From: Benthortus sp964440495
GTDB lineage: Archaea; Thermoproteota; Nitrososphaeria_A; Caldarchaeales; Wolframiiraptoraceae
Assembly (NCBI GenBank): GCA_964440495.1
Contig: CAYTSD010000013.1
Coordinates: 1-32,986 of the forward strand
Direction of reading: 5' to 3'
Length of the DNA stretch: 32,986 nucleotides
Made by a program: the position numbers and the translations under genes
Part shown: positions 31,098 to 32,986 of the stretch, piece after piece
How positions within the stretch are numbered: the first letter of the stretch is position 1
Layout of the letters: each line of letters opens with the position of its first letter
Notes under the pieces: generated by a model
The model's database searches: none
Seen by the model: the letters and a program-made list of their open reading frames with translations, nothing else
What the model was told of the DNA's origin: nothing

Positions 31098-32153
31098 CTA
31101 GGCTAGAGATATTTTTGAGAGTGATTGGGAGATTTCCTGGGGCTTAACCTTGTGAGCTATCCCAAAGGCTATGGCCGAGAGATTTCTCACCTCCTCATCT
31201 CTCAACCTAATGATGGAGTAGACTACCGAGAGCTTGAATATGTCTCTTAGGAATGCCTGTCGAACCCTCTCAAGCTCTATCTCCTTGAATATTCTCTCAA
31301 CGTTTATCGCAAGCTCTAGGAACGATTCCGCCGAAACCTTCTCAAGCTTCTTCCAATAGGTTGTCGATATGAGGGGCTTCAAGGCTTCAGCTGGTTTCTC
31401 CGCCTTGAGCATCTGTTGGAGAGTCTTCCTACCTATCTCAACCCCCTCTTCTATCAGGAATTTACGTGTCTCGGCTGATGTAAGCCCCCAAGCCATCGAC
31501 CTTAGAATTGCGAGGACGAGGTATCCGTCTATTTCTGGAGCCATGGCTCTCTTTAGGCTCTGCCGCTCCCCTCTAGGAGTCTTCTTAAAGCTTCTGAGAA
31601 GCCTTCTGTAGAATGCTCCGTCGAGAACTACGTCGAAGACAAGTAGATCTCCCTCACGTTCATAGAGTTCGACTGCGTGTAAGACTTCGGGGGAGAGCGG
31701 GGTATGCTTCAGGGCTTCAGCAGCCTCCCTCAGAGTCTTCTCAGCCATAGCCTTAACAACTATATCCCTGATATGTAGAAGCTCCTCAGCCCTTAGGCAG
31801 AGTGCAGCGGGAATGCTCTCCTCGCCTTGAGCCCTCCTCTTTAGGATAGTCTTCAAGTTTCTGTAGAGGTGGCGGGTGAAGTATGCTTCGAGGGCGCCAG
31901 GTTTGGGGACTTCACGGAGGAGTCTATACTCGTCTTCCACCGCACATGTCTTGAAGGCCTTCTCGACAGCCTCCAATCGGATAGGTCTCTGAAGCTCCTT
32001 CAGACATCTTCCATAAAGCGTTGGCCCAAGCTTCTCAGCGAACTCGTCTAGGCTCTTAGATGCTATGAGGTCTTCGTAGAGTCTCTGGGGGATGAGGAGC
32101 CCTCTAAGCCCGTAGGCTCGAACTATCGAGAACAGGTTTCCAACCTTGCTCAA
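31098..32153 (-). CDS. atpC: A-type (V/A) ATP synthase subunit C
   Basis: Funnel-shaped central-stalk subunit connecting the rotor ring to the DF axle, 351 residues, typical length. It is all-helical with the family N-terminus (SIVRAYGLRGLLIPQRLYEDLIASKSLDEFAEKLGPTLYG) and the EAYFTRHLYRNLKTILKRRAQGE segment, with repeated helical units to the end. The start is TTG; GGTGA overlaps the stop of subunit H, four bases upstream. The gene order H-C-DUF1922 without A, B, D, E, F, I or K shows that the ATP synthase genes are scattered in this genome. Confidence 0.82.
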   Translation of the reverse strand: MSKVGNLFSIVRAYGLRGLLIPQRLYEDLIASKSLDEFAEKLGPTLYGRCLKELQRPIRLEAVEKAFKTCAVEDEYRLLREVPKPGALEAYFTRHLYRNLKTILKRRAQGEESIPAALCLRAEELLHIRDIVVKAMAEKTLREAAEALKHTPLSPEVLHAVELYEREGDLLVFDVVLDGAFYRRLLRSFKKTPRGERQSLKRAMAPEIDGYLVLAILRSMAWGLTSAETRKFLIEEGVEIGRKTLQQMLKAEKPAEALKPLISTTYWKKLEKVSAESFLELAINVERIFKEIELERVRQAFLRDIFKLSVVYSIIRLRDEEVRNLSAIAFGIAHKVKPQEISQSLSKISLA

Positions 32154-32157
32154 CCCT

Positions 32158-32493
32158 TCACCGCCTTCCGAGAATCAGGTCTAGAACAAGCGCCACAGCC
32201 TTCTCCTTAACCTCCATCATCCTCTTCCTCTTCTCGGCAGCCTCCTCCTCAGCTCTTCTCAGAAGCCTCTCAGCCTCCTCCCTAGCCTCCTCCTCAGCCC
32301 TCCTCAGCTCCTCCTCAACCCTAGACCTAACCATGTTGACAGCCTCCTCCCCAATCTTTGCGGCCTCGCTCTCAGCAAGCTCCATAAGCCTCCTCCTCAG
32401 CTCCTCGGCATAGCCTACAACCTCGTCAAGCTCCTCCTCAAGCCTCCCAAGCCTCTCAACAGCCTCTGCTAAGACATCCCTCCTAGAACCCAT
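32158..32493 (-). CDS. ahaH: A-type ATP synthase subunit H (peripheral stalk coiled coil)
   Basis: 111 residues from the ATG at 32493, preferred over the longer frame because a TATA-like element lies 28 bases upstream. Nearly the whole protein is a charged coiled coil rich in Glu, Arg and Ala (AEELRRRLMELAESEAAK and the following RAEEEAREEAERLL region), ending in a short hydrophobic tail (VALVLDLILGRR). This matches subunit H, which pairs with subunit E in the peripheral stalk. Assignment leans on the next gene being subunit C; the coiled coil alone would not be diagnostic. Confidence 0.75.
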   Translation of the reverse strand: MGSRRDVLAEAVERLGRLEEELDEVVGYAEELRRRLMELAESEAAKIGEEAVNMVRSRVEEELRRAEEEAREEAERLLRRAEEEAAEKRKRMMEVKEKAVALVLDLILGRR

Positions 32494-32517
32494 CCCACAA
32501 ACCAGCGTAAAGACAGG

Positions 32518-32525
32518 ATAAAAAC
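32518..32525 (-). promoter_or_regulatory. TATA box for the ATP synthase H-C unit
   Basis: The minus strand reads GTTTTTAT, centred 28 bases before the ATG at 32493, consistent with a leaderless message. Confidence 0.5.
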
Positions 32526-32594
32526 CCACCCTCAGCAAAACACAAAAACACCGACCAACCCAAGATAGACGGAGCCCGGTAGTCTAGCGGCCAA

Positions 32595-32620
32595 ACCAAC
32601 CCTGGTCAGATAGGGGCAAG
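32595..32620 (+). other. D-loop intron of tRNA-Gln (noncanonical position)
   Basis: Removing these 26 bases joins AGCGGCCAA to GGAT and yields a standard D-arm. The junction is uncertain by about one base. A relaxed bulge-helix-bulge can be drawn: GCC (32590-32592) with GGC (32615-32617), bulges AAA and AAG/AGG, and an inner CC/GG pair. Confidence 0.7.
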
Positions 32621-32636
32621 GGATCCCGGGCTTTGG

Positions 32637-32667
32637 ATCCTTGGCCGCGAGGAAGGAGGGTGAAGAA
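32637..32667 (+). other. Canonical 37/38 intron of tRNA-Gln
   Basis: The 31-base intron lies between G37 and A38. The 4-bp central helix C631-G665, T632-A664, T633-A663, T634-G662 (all +32000) is flanked by 3-base bulges GGA and AAA, the substrate shape of the archaeal splicing endonuclease. Confidence 0.88.
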
Positions 32668-32709
32668 ACCCGGGGACCTGGGTTCGAATCCCAGCCGGGC
32701 TATAAGCAC

Positions 32710-32736
32710 TGGGGGTAGATTCACCCCCAATTTTTT
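32710..32736 (+). terminator. Hairpin plus T-tract terminator after tRNA-Gln
   Basis: TGGGGGT and ACCCCCA form a perfect 7-bp stem with a 6-base loop (AGATTC), followed after one base by TTTTTT. It lies eight bases after the tRNA. Archaeal termination depends mainly on the T-tract; the strong stem may also protect or help process the tRNA 3' trailer. Confidence 0.65.
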
Positions 32737-32791
32737 CTATGCAGTCTATCCTAAGAAAAATTTGAAATATCTTGTAGAACGGTCTATCAGC

Positions 32792-32977
32792 ATGAAAGTC
32801 TGGTATATTAAGATGAGCGGCTTAAGTCATGAAGCAATTATGAGGGGATTAAGGCAGTCGGTCTCTATAGAGGATATGGATTTTCCGTCAAGTGATACTG
32901 TTGTTAGGTTGCCTGATCCCAAACTTGTTGGGATGGCAAATAAAATATTCCTAGAGGCTAAAAACACAAATGTTTAA
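32792..32977 (+). CDS. Small ORF of unknown function in an AT-richer tRNA flank
   Basis: 61 codons from the ATG at 32792 to TAA at 32975-32977. A TATA-like stretch (TTGAAATAT, about 32761-32769) is centred roughly 27 bases upstream, the layout of the other leaderless genes here. The predicted protein (MKVWYIKMSGLSHEAIMRGL, later VRLPDPKLVGMANKIF) has no motif I recognise. Third-base and overall composition is more AT-rich than the genes to the left, and it sits beside a tRNA, a common integration site. It could be a short cargo gene or the eroded end of a longer gene. The frame is open upstream into the tRNA, but that part is not a gene. Confidence 0.45.
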   Translation: MKVWYIKMSGLSHEAIMRGLRQSVSIEDMDFPSSDTVVRLPDPKLVGMANKIFLEAKNTNV

Positions 32978-32986
32978 TAATATTGA

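Larger units (their letters stand above)
32573..32702 (+). tRNA. tRNA-Gln(UUG) with two introns
   Basis: The acceptor stem pairs AGCCCGG (32573-32579) with CCGGGCT (32695-32701), discriminator A at 32702, and CCA is not encoded. The T-arm is CTGGG-TTCGAAT-CCCAG (32678-32694). The anticodon loop is C-U-UUG-G-A with anticodon at 32633-32635, so it reads glutamine CAA codons. A canonical intron after position 37 (32637-32667, 31 bases) has a bulge-helix-bulge: stem CCGGG/CCCGG, helix CTTT/GAAG, bulges GGA and AAA. A second insertion in the D-loop (about 32595-32620, 26 bases) is needed to restore a D-arm GTCT/GGAT. The mature length is then 73 bases, with every arm of standard size. Confidence 0.92.

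Noticed and set aside
32633..32791. Upstream part of the last plus-strand frame
   Set aside because: It runs through the tRNA anticodon loop and terminator hairpin, so it is not coding; only the portion from 32792 is considered.

Overview
This window is archaeal chromosome, most likely from a thermophilic member of the TACK group (Thermoproteota in the broad sense: Aigarchaeota, Bathyarchaeota or a deep crenarchaeal lineage). The lineage is inferred from gene content, and no rRNA is present to settle it. Archaeal markers are two CDC48 AAA ATPases, archaeal EF-1 beta with its zinc-ribbon partner, FEN-1, Trm5, A-type ATP synthase subunits H and C, a PINA-type ATPase, a ThiD-ThiN fusion, ThiW, UPF0216/DUF61 and DUF1922. 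Arginine codons are mostly AGG/AGA and TTG/GTG starts are common. Many start codons lie about 27-30 bases from the centre of a TATA-like box, which is the layout of leaderless transcripts. A tRNA-Gln carries two introns.

Layout. (1) 1-8354, minus strand: two carbohydrate-type (CUT1-like) ABC importers. One is complete (8354 to 2635): Tat-exported binding protein, two permeases and two different ATPases. The second (2527 to the window edge) has a binding protein, a permease and the first codons of another permease. (2) 8474-12806: a sugar-catabolism block with a TIM-barrel sugar isomerase/epimerase and, divergently, a zinc polyol/sugar dehydrogenase, then an F420-dependent glucose-6-phosphate-dehydrogenase-like enzyme, a TIGR04076 protein and a DUF72 protein. 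(3) 12784-16159: methyltransferase, CDC48 and UPF0216. (4) 16156-18610: an ECF S-component back to back with a threonine-synthase-like protein fused to a PadR-like winged helix, followed by a convergent acylphosphatase. (5) 18686-23903: geranylgeranyl reductase-family flavoprotein, a 59-residue zinc ribbon, EF-1 beta, a second CDC48, a small winged-helix-like protein and FEN-1. (6) 23947-26984: Trm5, an unknown small protein, the PINA-like ATPase and an independent C/D box sRNA gene. (7) 26982-29566: a thiamine locus (ThiDN and a P-loop protein divergent from ThiW) with a 24-base perfect palindrome between the two sides. (8) 29570-32493: GtrA, endonuclease IV, DUF1922, and A-ATPase C and H. 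(9) 32573-32986: tRNA-Gln(UUG), a hairpin/T-tract terminator, and an AT-richer flank with a 61-codon ORF.

How it fits together. The left third looks like a sugar or polyol utilisation island: imported substrate could be isomerised, then oxidised by a zinc MDR enzyme and an F420-linked dehydrogenase. The right two thirds are mainly informational and housekeeping genes, with a vitamin B1 salvage module.

Most interesting points. (a) The threonine-synthase-like/PadR fusion has leucine where the PLP lysine should be, so it looks like an enzyme turned regulator; it shares one central TATA element with a divergent ECF transporter gene. (b) The two importer ATPases have complementary defects (one lost the LSGGQ signature, the other the H-loop histidine), predicting one working and one dead ATP site. 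(c) The two-intron tRNA-Gln has an 8-bp complementarity between its D-loop and the anticodon intron. (d) The thiamine palindrome and the C/D sRNA gene are not visible at the protein level. (e) The F420 enzyme has lost one of three phosphate-clamp residues. All of these were read by eye; no search or folding program was run.
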